A program made the position numbers and the translations under genes. Positions 28,455-37,781 of a stretch of DNA of 38,735 nt are shown one piece after another; positions within the stretch are counted from its first letter, which is position 1, and every line of letters begins with the position of its first letter. The notes beneath the pieces are model-generated. The model was given only the letters and a program-made list of their open reading frames with translations, ran no database searches and was not told where the DNA came from. Source of the DNA: Planctomyces sp. (GTDB taxonomy: Bacteria; Planctomycetota; Planctomycetia; Planctomycetales; Planctomycetaceae); assembly GCA_005778115.1 (NCBI GenBank), contig SXKJ01000405.1, forward strand, positions 1-38,735. The letters run 5' to 3'.

Positions 28455-30638
28455 ATGTCCACGACCGAATCTGATAGTGTCAAGAACGTCCGCGAAAAGA
28501 TCATTCAGCTTGCCAAAGAGATCGAAGAGCACTCTCGGTCCAATATGCCGCCGGATGCTTTCTTCAGCGAGTTCCTGCGCCGCGTTGTCGGCGCGGTCGG
28601 GGCGAGGGCCGGAGCCGTCTGGCTCCGCAACGGCACCAACAAGCTGAACCTGTTCACCGATCTGAATCTCAAGACGACCGGCTACTTCGAAAAGACCGAT
28701 GCGGCGGGACTCAACCAAAAATTGTTGGACGAAGTCATGTCCAACGGCCAAGCCTGCACGCACAGCCCCAACGACGGCAGCGGCGTGCAAGTCCCAACCA
28801 ACGACTTGATCGTGCTCGCGTCCTTGCAGCAGCAGAAGCAGTGCGTCGGCGTCGTCGAGATCTTTCAGCGAGTCGATACGCCACATCAGGCACGCCCCGG
28901 CTTCCTGCAATTCGTTGAGCAGATGTGCGGCTACGCCTGCCGCTATCTCGACCGACAATCCACACCGAAGCCGGCCGAGAACAAGCCGAAGCTGACCGAA
29001 CAATTCGAGCAGTTCTTGTTGCAACTCCACCGCAGCCTCAACGTCGGCGAAGTCGCCGCGACGGCTGCCAACGATGGCCGGCTGTTGCTCGGTTGCGACC
29101 GCCTGAGCGTCGCCGTGCAGTACGGCAAGAAGACGGTCATCAAGGCGATCAGCGGACAGGACTCGGTCCATCAGCGAGCCAACCTCGTCAAACGCATGAG
29201 GGACATCGCCAACAAAGTCATCCTGATGCGCGAGCCACTGACTTACTCCGGCAAGCTCGATCACCTGCCCCCCCAAATCACGACTCCTCTCGCCGATTAC
29301 ATCCAAGAGAGCGGCTCGCGAATGGTCATGGTCTTTCCGCTCTTTGAGAGCGAAGCGGTCATCAAGGCGGATGAGAAAGGGGTCAAGCGGCTCGATAAAC
29401 AGAAGAAACCGATTGGCGGACTGATCATCGAACAGATCTCCGAAAGCCAGCCACGACCCGGCTTGCAAGAGAAGGTCGATTCGCTGTCCGATCACATTTC
29501 CGAGGCGATGCACAACAGCCTCAAGCACAACCGACTGTTCCTCTTGCCGCTGTGGGATTTTCTCGGAGAGACGTTCCGCTTCCTGGAAGGTCGCGGCAAG
29601 TTGAAAGCGGCAGCCGTCGTTGTCGCGACCTCCGCCGCCATCGCCGCGCTCTGTCTCGTCCCTTGGGACTACCGCGTTGAAGGCAAAGGTCGCTTGATGC
29701 CGTCGAGTCAGAAAGACGTCTTCGCTCCCGCCGATTCCAACGTTGTGGAGATTGCCGTCAAAGGTGGCGATCGAGTCGAAGCCGGCGACGTCTTGATGCG
29801 GCTGCAAAGCCCGGACTTGTTCCAGGCCCAGGTCACTGCTGAAACCACGCTGCAAGAAAAGCAGTCCACGCGATATAGCCTGTTGGGCGAATTGGACGTC
29901 GCCAAGAAGACCGGCAACAACCTGGATGTCACCCGATTGGAAGGAAAGATTGCGGCCACGGACGTGGAAATCGCCGGAGCTCAACGGCTCCTCAAGATCT
30001 TGGAACGTCGTGTCGCCGATCTGACAGTCATTGCTCCGCGAGCCGGCACGATCGCCACGTTCGAGGTCGAGCGCCAACTCCTGAATCGTCCTGTGCGACG
30101 TGGCGAGCTTTTGCTGGAAATCAAAGACGAAGCAGGCGCGTGGTGGCTGCAACTGGAAGTCGCCGAAGGCCGCATGGGACACATGCTCCGAGCGATCGAA
30201 GCGAAGCTCGATCAGACCGTCGCGGACTTAACCGCCACCAAGCCGGCTGAAGGTCGCCATCTGCGCGGCATCCTGGAAACCCATCGCAAGGGCCTACCAC
30301 CGGCGGCGGAAGAGGACGGTCGGAAATTGGAGGAGTTGTTCAAGGCCGCCAAGCTCGATGTCGAGTTCCAGCTCGCGACGAACGTTGAAGACCGCTTCGG
30401 CGGAAAGTTGAGCAAAGCCAACATCGAAACCCGCTCGAATGCCTCAACAGACAAAGACAAGGCCATCGTCAACGTCCGCGTAGACATCAACAAAGACGAC
30501 CTCGAGAAGAATCAAGACAACACACGACTCCGTATCGGGGCCGAGGTCCGCGCGAAGATCAACTGCGGCCAACGCAGCCTGGGCTACGTCCTCTTCGGCG
30601 ACGTCGTCGAGTTCATCCAGAAATACCTCTGGCTGTAA
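28455..30638 (+). CDS. GAF-domain / HlyD-type membrane-fusion (biotinyl-lipoyl) protein
   Basis: GAF-like N-terminal regions, TM AAAVVVATSAAIAALCLVPWDYRVEGKGRLMPSSQKDVFAPADSNVVEIAVKGGDRVEAGDVLMRLQSPDL. Confidence 0.85.
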   Translation: MSTTESDSVKNVREKIIQLAKEIEEHSRSNMPPDAFFSEFLRRVVGAVGARAGAVWLRNGTNKLNLFTDLNLKTTGYFEKTDAAGLNQKLLDEVMSNGQACTHSPNDGSGVQVPTNDLIVLASLQQQKQCVGVVEIFQRVDTPHQARPGFLQFVEQMCGYACRYLDRQSTPKPAENKPKLTEQFEQFLLQLHRSLNVGEVAATAANDGRLLLGCDRLSVAVQYGKKTVIKAISGQDSVHQRANLVKRMRDIANKVILMREPLTYSGKLDHLPPQITTPLADYIQESGSRMVMVFPLFESEAVIKADEKGVKRLDKQKKPIGGLIIEQISESQPRPGLQEKVDSLSDHISEAMHNSLKHNRLFLLPLWDFLGETFRFLEGRGKLKAAAVVVATSAAIAALCLVPWDYRVEGKGRLMPSSQKDVFAPADSNVVEIAVKGGDRVEAGDVLMRLQSPDLFQAQVTAETTLQEKQSTRYSLLGELDVAKKTGNNLDVTRLEGKIAATDVEIAGAQRLLKILERRVADLTVIAPRAGTIATFEVERQLLNRPVRRGELLLEIKDEAGAWWLQLEVAEGRMGHMLRAIEAKLDQTVADLTATKPAEGRHLRGILETHRKGLPPAAEEDGRKLEELFKAAKLDVEFQLATNVEDRFGGKLSKANIETRSNASTDKDKAIVNVRVDINKDDLEKNQDNTRLRIGAEVRAKINCGQRSLGYVLFGDVVEFIQKYLWL

Positions 30639-30641
30639 TCC

Positions 30642-31766
30642 CTACGTAATCGCATCGCGAATCGCTTGCATGTCACCCGCCGTTCCCAGCAGTACCGGGT
30701 GATGCAGCACTAAGATCGACTCATCCGCACGAGTTGCATTCGGCAGATCATTTACCGCTCGGAACCGCCCGCGAGCGTGAGTCCGATGCAACGCGCGAAA
30801 GCCCGGATCGAGCGCGATTCCTTTTACTCGCATCGCGCACGCGAAGTCATCGCGCGAGCAGCCAAACGCAGCGGCATCGAACCAGAAGCCCAACTTGTAG
30901 AACCCCGGCTGTGTTTCGCGAGACGGATCTCCCGGCGCTCGGCGCGGGTCTCCCGACCCCGCCCCTTCGACAAAACACCGCAGCCCGGCAACATCGCTCA
31001 GCAGCGTCAGCAACCGCGACACGTTTTCCGTTCGCAACTGATTCCGTTCCGACAACCGATCCAACTGCGGCACGAGCACTGCTGCTTGCAACTCCGACAG
31101 CGGATAAGCGTCGTTGCCACGCTGGGTATGCACACGGATTCGCTGAGCAATCGCAGCATCGCGAGTCACTAGCGCGCCGCCTCGTCCCGCAGTCAGTAGT
31201 TTGCTGCCGCCGAAGCTCAACGCGCCGACATCGCCCCACGACCCGGCGACTCGGCCCTGCACCATCGCGCCGGGCATCTGGCAAGCATCCTCGATTACGG
31301 CGATCCCATGCTGATCAGCAAAGGCTCGCGCGTCCGGCATCGAGACGACTCCGCCATGCAAGTGTGACGCAATGATCGCCTTTGTCCGCGGCGAGCGTGC
31401 GGCTTCAAGCTGGCTGACATCGAGTTGCCCGGTCCACGCATCGACATCAACGAGTACCGGCTTCGCGCCGACCGTGAGCACGTTCTTGAAGTTCCCCTCA
31501 AAGTCGTAGGCCGAGAGGATCACCTCGTCGTCGTCGCCGATGTTTAGACCGTGAAGCGCTAACTCAATCGCGGCTGTTCCACTGCAAGTCAGCACGACAT
31601 GTTCGCAGCCATGCAGAGCCGCCAATCGTTCGGTGAGTTGGTGGCAGTTGGGACCGTGATACTTGCCCCACGATCCGTCCGCGAAAGCGCGTCGCAACGC
31701 CGCCTCGACCGCTTCATCGAGAAGCGGCCACGCCGGCGGCTGAGGTTGATCGCGATGATTGCTCAT
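30642..31766 (-). CDS. DegT/DnrJ/EryC1/StrS-family aminotransferase
   Basis: [61 protein letters not shown]. Confidence 0.92.
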   Translation of the reverse strand: MSNHRDQPQPPAWPLLDEAVEAALRRAFADGSWGKYHGPNCHQLTERLAALHGCEHVVLTCSGTAAIELALHGLNIGDDDEVILSAYDFEGNFKNVLTVGAKPVLVDVDAWTGQLDVSQLEAARSPRTKAIIASHLHGGVVSMPDARAFADQHGIAVIEDACQMPGAMVQGRVAGSWGDVGALSFGGSKLLTAGRGGALVTRDAAIAQRIRVHTQRGNDAYPLSELQAAVLVPQLDRLSERNQLRTENVSRLLTLLSDVAGLRCFVEGAGSGDPRRAPGDPSRETQPGFYKLGFWFDAAAFGCSRDDFACAMRVKGIALDPGFRALHRTHARGRFRAVNDLPNATRADESILVLHHPVLLGTAGDMQAIRDAIT

Positions 31767-31841
31767 GTTGGCTCACGGAGTTGTGGGCAGGGATTCTCGC
31801 GATACGATGTCTGCCACTCAGCGGGATCGCAAGCGACCCAT

Positions 31842-31897
31842 GTGGGGCAGGTTTTCAACCTGCCCGTCAGCACTGGCAGGATGAAAACCTGCCCCAC
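31842..31897. repeat. Palindromic element GTGGGGCAGGTTTTCAACCTGCCC / GGCAGGATGAAAACCTGCCCCAC (family G)
   Basis: Complementary arms immediately upstream of the CobW start codon. Confidence 0.88.
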
Positions 31898-31909
31898 GAA
31901 GGAAACACC

Positions 31910-33016
31910 ATGCACTCGATTCGCTACATCATGGTCGGCGGCTTTCTCGGAGCCGGCAAAACCACTTCTCTCGGTCGATTGGCCAAGCACTACCAAGATC
32001 AAGGCTTGCGAGTCGGCATCGTTACCAACGATCAAGCGGCTAACCTGGTCGATACCAATTCATTGCGATCGCAGGGCTTTCAGGTCAACGAAGTCGCTGG
32101 AGCTTGCTTCTGCTGCCGCTTCAACGATCTGATGAGCACCATCGACACGCTGGGTCTGAAGCAGCTTCCCGACGTGATCCTCGCTGAGCCGGTCGGCAGT
32201 TGCACTGACCTCGTGGCGACGGTCCTGCAACCGATCAAGCAGTTGTACGACGCCAAGTTTTCGCTCGCGCCGTTTCCAGTGATCCTCAAGCCCAGTCACG
32301 GCCGCAAAGTTTTGCGCGGCGAGAAGGGGAGCGGCTTCTCCCCCAAAGCCGAATACATCCTCCGCAAGCAATTGGAAGAAGCGGACGCGATCCTCATCAA
32401 CCGCATCGACGAACTGACGCCGGCCGAGTTAAAGGATTTGATTGACCTCGTCGAAGAACAATTCCCCGGCACGCCCGTGTTGCGCGTCTCTGCTCGCACC
32501 GGAGCCGGCTTCGACGCACTGACCGAGCTACTCGACCAGCGCGGGGACTTCGGCCGCAAAGTGCTCGACATCGACTACGACACCTACGCGGAGGGGGAAG
32601 CCGAGCTCGGCTGGCTCAACAGCAGCATGTCGGTCAAGGCTCCACAATCCTTCGCGTTGGATGAGCTGTTGCTGAACATCGTCGAACGCCTCAGTGAGCG
32701 ACTGAAGCTCGCGGGCTTCGAGGCAGCGCATCTCAAAACCATCGGCCTCTGGGAAGGATTCTTTGGAGTCGCCAATCTCATCAGCAGCGAATCTGCTCCG
32801 GAACTTTCATTGCCATCGAGTTGCCAAGTCCAAGAGGTAGACGTGATCGTCAACGCTCGCGTCGCCTGCGATCCGCAAGAACTGCAAACGTTCGTGACGG
32901 CGGTCGTTTCCGAAGCCTGCCAAGAACGAAACGCGACGGTCGAGTTCCAGCAGACTCAAAGTTTCCGCCCCGGCCGCCCGCAACCAACTCACCGCTTCGC
33001 GTTGGCAGTCACGTAG
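31910..33016 (+). CDS. CobW/P47K-family G3E GTPase (putative metallochaperone)
   Basis: [22 protein letters not shown] motif in [21 protein letters not shown]. Confidence 0.93.
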   Translation: MHSIRYIMVGGFLGAGKTTSLGRLAKHYQDQGLRVGIVTNDQAANLVDTNSLRSQGFQVNEVAGACFCCRFNDLMSTIDTLGLKQLPDVILAEPVGSCTDLVATVLQPIKQLYDAKFSLAPFPVILKPSHGRKVLRGEKGSGFSPKAEYILRKQLEEADAILINRIDELTPAELKDLIDLVEEQFPGTPVLRVSARTGAGFDALTELLDQRGDFGRKVLDIDYDTYAEGEAELGWLNSSMSVKAPQSFALDELLLNIVERLSERLKLAGFEAAHLKTIGLWEGFFGVANLISSESAPELSLPSSCQVQEVDVIVNARVACDPQELQTFVTAVVSEACQERNATVEFQQTQSFRPGRPQPTHRFALAVT

Positions 33017-33042
33017 CGACACGCGTAGCGATCGTTTGAGGA

Positions 33043-34165
33043 TCATGAGCAATTGCCTGATCCGGTTCCGGTTTGAGTTGTTGCTGGGGCGGTGGGTTGG
33101 ATCAAGAAGTCGAGCCGGGCGTGAGACGTGCGCAGGGCGAGTTCGACGGCCTCGGACGTTGCGGCCCGGACAAAGAGGAAGCCCAGATAACGAGCGCCTT
33201 CCGGCAGTGGGATCAGCTCCTGGCCCAAGTGCGTGGAAATGGTCAACTGCTCGATGCCGTCAACGGCTTGGGCCTCATCCAATCCGCGCACCTCGGTCAG
33301 CACACCTGCACGAGGAGTTGGGATCATCATGACGCCAGCGGATTGGTTTTCACAGGTGGGAGGAACATAGTCGCTGTCGAGAGCATGGCGAATGATCAAT
33401 TCCTCCAGAGATAGCCCGGTGCCGAATCGCAGTAGTCGCGAGCAGAAGCCGCCGATGGATCGCGGGTTGATCTCAATGATCCACGGACCGTCCGCATTGG
33501 TCCGCAGTTCGGCATGCACCGGTCCCTCGCTTAGTCCCATCGCCCGACAGGCGTCGGCCGCATTCTGGAAGCGAAGGGATTGCCGGACTACAGGCCGCCG
33601 CGGTGGAAAGCGACTGGCTGAATTCTGAGCGAAGAATTTGATCGAGTCACGCGACGGCTCGAACAAACTCCGTGGTGGAGTTGGCGCGGATCACTCCCCG
33701 GCTTCCGGAAAGGGTGAGTGGCTTCACAACGCAGGGGTATTCCACTTGTTCGGCGATTAAGACGCGGTCGTCATCCAGCGAACAAAGTTTGTGGCGCGGC
33801 TGCGGAACTCCGGCCTGCCCGAGCCGTTCGCGCATGCGGTGCTTGTTCCGCGCCGCTGTGACCGACTCGACTGCGTTATTTCGCAGCCCCAGAGCCTGAC
33901 AAATACTCGCGCCACAGATGGTCACCTGGTCGTCCACGGGAACCTCCGCGTCGATCGGATACTGGCCAGCGAACTGGACCACTTGGCGTGTGGCCTCTGG
34001 CGGATCGTCAAAGTCGAGTCGCAGCAGGCCACTGGGATTCAGCCGGACGAACGTGTTCGCCTCTTCTGAGCCCACGGTGAGTTCGACGCCCAGCCGTTGC
34101 GCGGCCTCCATGCAGTCGTGAGCCCGATAAGTGGTCTTGGGGAGCAACAACAAAACCCGTGGCAT
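33043..34165 (-). pseudogene. ATP-grasp enzyme gene, split and internally deleted
   Basis: ORF 33647..34165 (N-domain ... YPCVVKPLTLSGSRGVIRANSTTEFVRAVA*) and ORF 33043..33666 (...ACRAMGLSEGPVHAELRTNADGPWIIEINPRSIGGFCSRLL) are two halves in different frames; central ATP-grasp segment absent. Confidence 0.78.
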
Positions 34166-34762
34166 CTACTTTCCCGATGGCTGGTAGTATGGGTTGCGAC
34201 CGGCGGCGTGGTCGGTCGTGTCCAGGATGTCGCCGACCTCGGGCACAGCGGCACGGATCTCGACCTCAACTCCCTGCTTCAGCGTCACGTTGGCTTGGCC
34301 ACAGCCCTGACAGCCGCCTCCCATCTGGATGAAGATCGTGTTCCCCTCCACGCCGATCAGTGCCACTCGGCCGCCGTGCGATGCGACCGACGGATTGATC
34401 CGCGTGTCGAGCACCACTTGCACTCGATTACGGATCACGTCAGCAGGCGGAATGCTTTGCCGCAGCTCTTCTGCGACGGCGGGCAGCCCTGTTGCCAGGT
34501 GAGCCCGAATGGCCGCTCCGATCTGCCGACCCGTCATCGGCCATTCTTCGCGGCCGGTTTTGTCCACAATCACTCGATCGTGCGAGATTAGTACGCTTCT
34601 GACGGTCGGGATCTCGAACAAACGCTCCGCCAAAGGGGATCCGCACGCACGCTCTTTGTTGGCGAAGTAGAACGAACTGTCGGCGTAGACCGGCCGGTCC
34701 ACAGTAAATTTGCAGGAAGTGTTGGACGTGGGGTCGGCCATGATCTTGATGTCAGCGGTCAT
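34166..34762 (-). CDS. NfuA/NifU-like Fe-S scaffold protein
   Basis: N-terminal Nfu_N-like domain; C-terminal VALIGVEGNTIFIQMGGGCQGCGQANVTLKQGVE with CxxC. Confidence 0.88.
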   Translation of the reverse strand: MTADIKIMADPTSNTSCKFTVDRPVYADSSFYFANKERACGSPLAERLFEIPTVRSVLISHDRVIVDKTGREEWPMTGRQIGAAIRAHLATGLPAVAEELRQSIPPADVIRNRVQVVLDTRINPSVASHGGRVALIGVEGNTIFIQMGGGCQGCGQANVTLKQGVEVEIRAAVPEVGDILDTTDHAAGRNPYYQPSGK

Positions 34763-34820
34763 CGGAATCTTTCCAATTGATAGAGTCGTTGTCTGAAGTT
34801 TGTCTGTTTCTCTCGCGAGT

Positions 34821-34960
34821 CTAGTGCGTTGTCAGAGCAAACAATTTGGGTTGAGAAAATCAGCCGCAGGGCGCGAGCCCCGGTTCGAGCGAGATTAACC
34901 GGGGCTCGCGCCCTGCGGCTGATTTCGGGAACCCCAATTCTTAGTCGTGACACACACTAG
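34821..34960. mobile_element. 140-bp CTAG-bounded inverted-repeat element with a family D palindrome at its centre (34855-34926)
   Basis: ctagtgcgttgtca...aatttgggtt / aaccccaattcttagtcgtgacacacactag; inner gaaaatcagccgcagggcgcgagccccggtt / aaccggggctcgcgccctgcggctgatttc. Confidence 0.72.
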
Positions 34961-35139
34961 CCGGGGTGCCGAAGCCGAATCCTCGCCCCCTCTCTCGCTC
35001 CTTCTAGCAAGGCTGAGGCCGGCTCGTACAGCCGGTCCCGGCCGGGATCGGGATGCATTGGTCATTGGACAGTCGTCGTTGGTCCGTTTTCAATGACGAA
35101 AGTTGGGCTGCCTTCCTTCGTGATTTGGGAGTTGCCACT

Positions 35140-36351
35140 ATGCCTGCGAACCGTCAAACCTTCCTGGCGACCGGTTTGGGAATCGGCCTGCTGACGAATT
35201 TGGAGAACACCTTGACCGCTTACGAACCGACTGTTGGCTTCGATCCGACCAACCTCACCAAAGCCAACGTGCCGACCCCGGCGTTGCTGTTGGATCTCGA
35301 TCTGTTCGAGTCCAACGTGCAGAAAATGGCCGAGCACTGTCGGCGTTCCAACCGTGGCTTTCGGCCGCACGCCAAAACGCACAAGTGCCCGGAGATCGCC
35401 AAGCGGCAGATGGCGGCAGGAGCGCTCGGGATCTGCGCGGCCACGGTCCCTGAAGCCGAAGCACTGGTCGCGGCCGGCATCACGGGCGTCTTACTGACGT
35501 CTCCGATCGTTGAGCCAACTAAGATCGCCCGCATGGTGTCGCTCATCCAGCAGGGCAGGGGAGTGATGCTGTCGGTCGGTCATCCGCGCGAAGTCGAATT
35601 ACTCTCCGCTGCCGCGAGTACGGCGGGGATCAACGTGGATGTGCTGGTCGATGTGGACATCGGAGACCGCCGCACCGGCATCATGCCCGGCCAGCCCGCT
35701 GTGGAGTTGGCTCAGTTCATCGCGAAACACAAGCGCCTGCACATTCGCGGAGTGCAGTCTTACGCCGGTCACGCTTCACACGTCGTCGGCTTCGAGGCTC
35801 GTGACAAAGTCTCGCGAGAAGTGATGGGGAAGTCGGCCGCGACGCGCGATCTGCTCAACAAAGCCGGCTTCGATGCCGGCATCCTCTCTGGAGGCAGCAC
35901 CGGCACTTACAACATCGACAGCACCGTTCAGGGCGTGACCGAGTTGCAGGTTGGCTCGTACGTTTTCATGGACATCGACTACCGCCGCATCGGCGGGCAG
36001 ACAAGCGGCGAAAACTATGCGGACTTCCAGCACAGCCTGACGGTACTCGCGACCGTCGTGAACGCCACACATGCCGATCGTGTTTCCGTCGATGCTGGCA
36101 CGAAAGCGCTCGACACAACAACGGCGTGGAAACCGGAAGCGAAGGGGTGGCCGGGCCTGACCTACAACCGTGGCGGCGACGAGTTCGGCATGTTGACGCT
36201 CGAACCCGGCGCGAAGCTGCCGCAGATCGGGGATCGAATCGAGTTCCTCGTTCCGCACTGCGACCCGAACGTGAATTTGTACGACCGCATCTATGCGACG
36301 CGCGGTGAAAAGGTCGAAGCGATCTGGCCGATCGCCGCGCGCCGTGGATGA
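35140..36351 (+). CDS. DSD1-type PLP-dependent enzyme (D-threonine aldolase/D-serine dehydratase-like, alanine racemase N-fold)
   Basis: VPTPALLLDLDLFESNVQKMAEHCR...FRPHAKTHKCPEIAKRQ; LSGGSTGTYN; GSYVFMDIDYRRIGG; C-terminal VPHCDPNVNLYD. Confidence 0.92.
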   Translation: MPANRQTFLATGLGIGLLTNLENTLTAYEPTVGFDPTNLTKANVPTPALLLDLDLFESNVQKMAEHCRRSNRGFRPHAKTHKCPEIAKRQMAAGALGICAATVPEAEALVAAGITGVLLTSPIVEPTKIARMVSLIQQGRGVMLSVGHPREVELLSAAASTAGINVDVLVDVDIGDRRTGIMPGQPAVELAQFIAKHKRLHIRGVQSYAGHASHVVGFEARDKVSREVMGKSAATRDLLNKAGFDAGILSGGSTGTYNIDSTVQGVTELQVGSYVFMDIDYRRIGGQTSGENYADFQHSLTVLATVVNATHADRVSVDAGTKALDTTTAWKPEAKGWPGLTYNRGGDEFGMLTLEPGAKLPQIGDRIEFLVPHCDPNVNLYDRIYATRGEKVEAIWPIAARRG

Positions 36352-36363
36352 AAAAAACTTTTT

Positions 36364-36564
36364 GGCGAGCGGGGCGGCGTCAGCCCCCCGGTGCATTCGG
36401 CACTCGGCCAAGAACCGGGGGTCTGACGCCCAATAGCACTCACTTTAGAAAGTAGCAGGCACATTCCATGTGCCGTCAGCCTGAGAATTGCGGACGTCAC
36501 ATGGAATGTGCCTGCTACATTGCCACAAAGTGAGTGCCATTGGGCTGACGCCGCCCCGCTCGCC
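36364..36564. repeat. Palindromic element family A interrupted by a nested element
   Basis: ggcgagcggggcggcgtcagccccccggtgcattcgg...gaaccgggggtctgacgcc [insert] ctgacgccgccccgctcgcc. Confidence 0.9.
36429..36544. mobile_element. 116-bp MITE-like element, TIR CCCAATRGCACTCACTTT, flanked by CTGACG direct repeats
   Basis: cccaatagcactcacttt...aaagtgagtgccattggg; inner arms gtagcaggcacattccatgtg / cacatggaatgtgcctgctac; CTGACG at 36423-36428 and 36545-36550. Confidence 0.82.
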
Positions 36565-36587
36565 TGGTTCATTGTGTGGAGTCCCTC

Positions 36588-37385
36588 ATGCTTTCCCGCC
36601 GTCTGATGTTTTTGACCGTAGCGATGTCATTGCTGAGTCAGTCGTTGAACGCCGAATCTCCGCCAGCGGCGAAACCGGAGATCACCGCCACGTTCTCCAT
36701 CATCGCCGTCGATCCGGAGAATCACGTCTGCGGCGCGGCCGTCGCCAGCAAGTATCCCGCGGTGGGGAAAGTGGTCCCTTACGTTCGTGCCGATGTCGGA
36801 GCGTTCTGCACTCAGCATCATCATGTGCCGAAATGGGGCGAGCCGGCGCTCGATCTGCTGCAACAGGGAAAGCGGCCGGAGGCGGTCCTGTTTGAGTTGC
36901 TCAAAGAGGACAAGGATTCCGAACTCCGGCAGTTGGCGATCATCGACATGCAAGGTCGAGCGGCCGTTCACAATCCCACGAACGCGCCGGAGGGGAGTCG
37001 CTATTGGGGGGCGATGACTGGCCGTTTCTATTGCTGCCAAGGGAACACGTTGACGGGTCGCGATGTCGTGGTTGCGATGTCGCGAGCCTATGAAGAGACC
37101 TCCGGTAGCCTTGCCGACCGATTGCTGGCTGCTCTGATCGCCGCCGATTGCGCGGGGGGCGATCATCGCGGACGGCTCGCGGCGGGGATGCGCGTCGCGA
37201 AGAAAGGAGTCGAGGGAGATTGGCTGTCGCTGCACGTCGACAGGAGCGACGACGCGGTCGTGGACCTCGCGCGAAAATATGCCGAGCTGAAGCATGATGC
37301 CAAAGGGAGTTGGTCCGGCGGGAAGCTTCCGTTTCAGCATCCGTGTCCGGATCGGCCGAAGCTGACCGTTCCTCAGAAAAACTGA
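36588..37385 (+). CDS. DUF1028-family (Ntn-hydrolase-like) secreted protein
   Basis: TATFSIIAVDPENHVCGAAVASKYPAVGKVVPYVRADVGAFCTQ; GRFYCCQGNTLTG; GGDHRGRLAAGM. Confidence 0.88.
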   Translation: MLSRRLMFLTVAMSLLSQSLNAESPPAAKPEITATFSIIAVDPENHVCGAAVASKYPAVGKVVPYVRADVGAFCTQHHHVPKWGEPALDLLQQGKRPEAVLFELLKEDKDSELRQLAIIDMQGRAAVHNPTNAPEGSRYWGAMTGRFYCCQGNTLTGRDVVVAMSRAYEETSGSLADRLLAALIAADCAGGDHRGRLAAGMRVAKKGVEGDWLSLHVDRSDDAVVDLARKYAELKHDAKGSWSGGKLPFQHPCPDRPKLTVPQKN

Positions 37386-37400
37386 CAGGAGTTCCCCATC

Positions 37401-37760
37401 ATGTCGCCCGACAAGTTCTTCGCCATCAACACGCTCGAACAACCTTGGGAAGAACGCTTCAACGAGAAGATCGGCAAAGCGTTGTTCCGCAAGAATCTCT
37501 ACACCGACCCAACCACCGGCGCGGAGATTCGGCTGGTGCGTTACCCGGCCGGCATCATCAATCCGCTGCACACGCACCCGTGCGGGCATGGCATGTATGT
37601 GCTCGAAGGGACGCTGGTGACACACAACGGGATCTTCGGACCGGGCACGTTCGTCTGGTTCCCGGAAGGGGAAGCCATGGAACACGGAGCCAGCGCGGAG
37701 GGGGACGTCACCGTCCTGTTCATTACCAACAAGAGCTTTCGAATTGATTACGTCGCTTGA
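37401..37760 (+). CDS. Small cupin-domain protein (ChrR-like cupin)
   Basis: VRYPAGIINPLHTHPCGHGMYVLEGTLVTHNGIFGPGTFVWFPEGEAMEHGA. Confidence 0.88.
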   Translation: MSPDKFFAINTLEQPWEERFNEKIGKALFRKNLYTDPTTGAEIRLVRYPAGIINPLHTHPCGHGMYVLEGTLVTHNGIFGPGTFVWFPEGEAMEHGASAEGDVTVLFITNKSFRIDYVA

Positions 37761-37781
37761 TTCTTATTGCTGGAGATCTCC

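Noticed and set aside
28434-30182. 582-aa minus-strand ORF
   Set aside because: Antisense to the GAF-HlyD gene, His/Gln/Arg/Asp-rich translation with no domain
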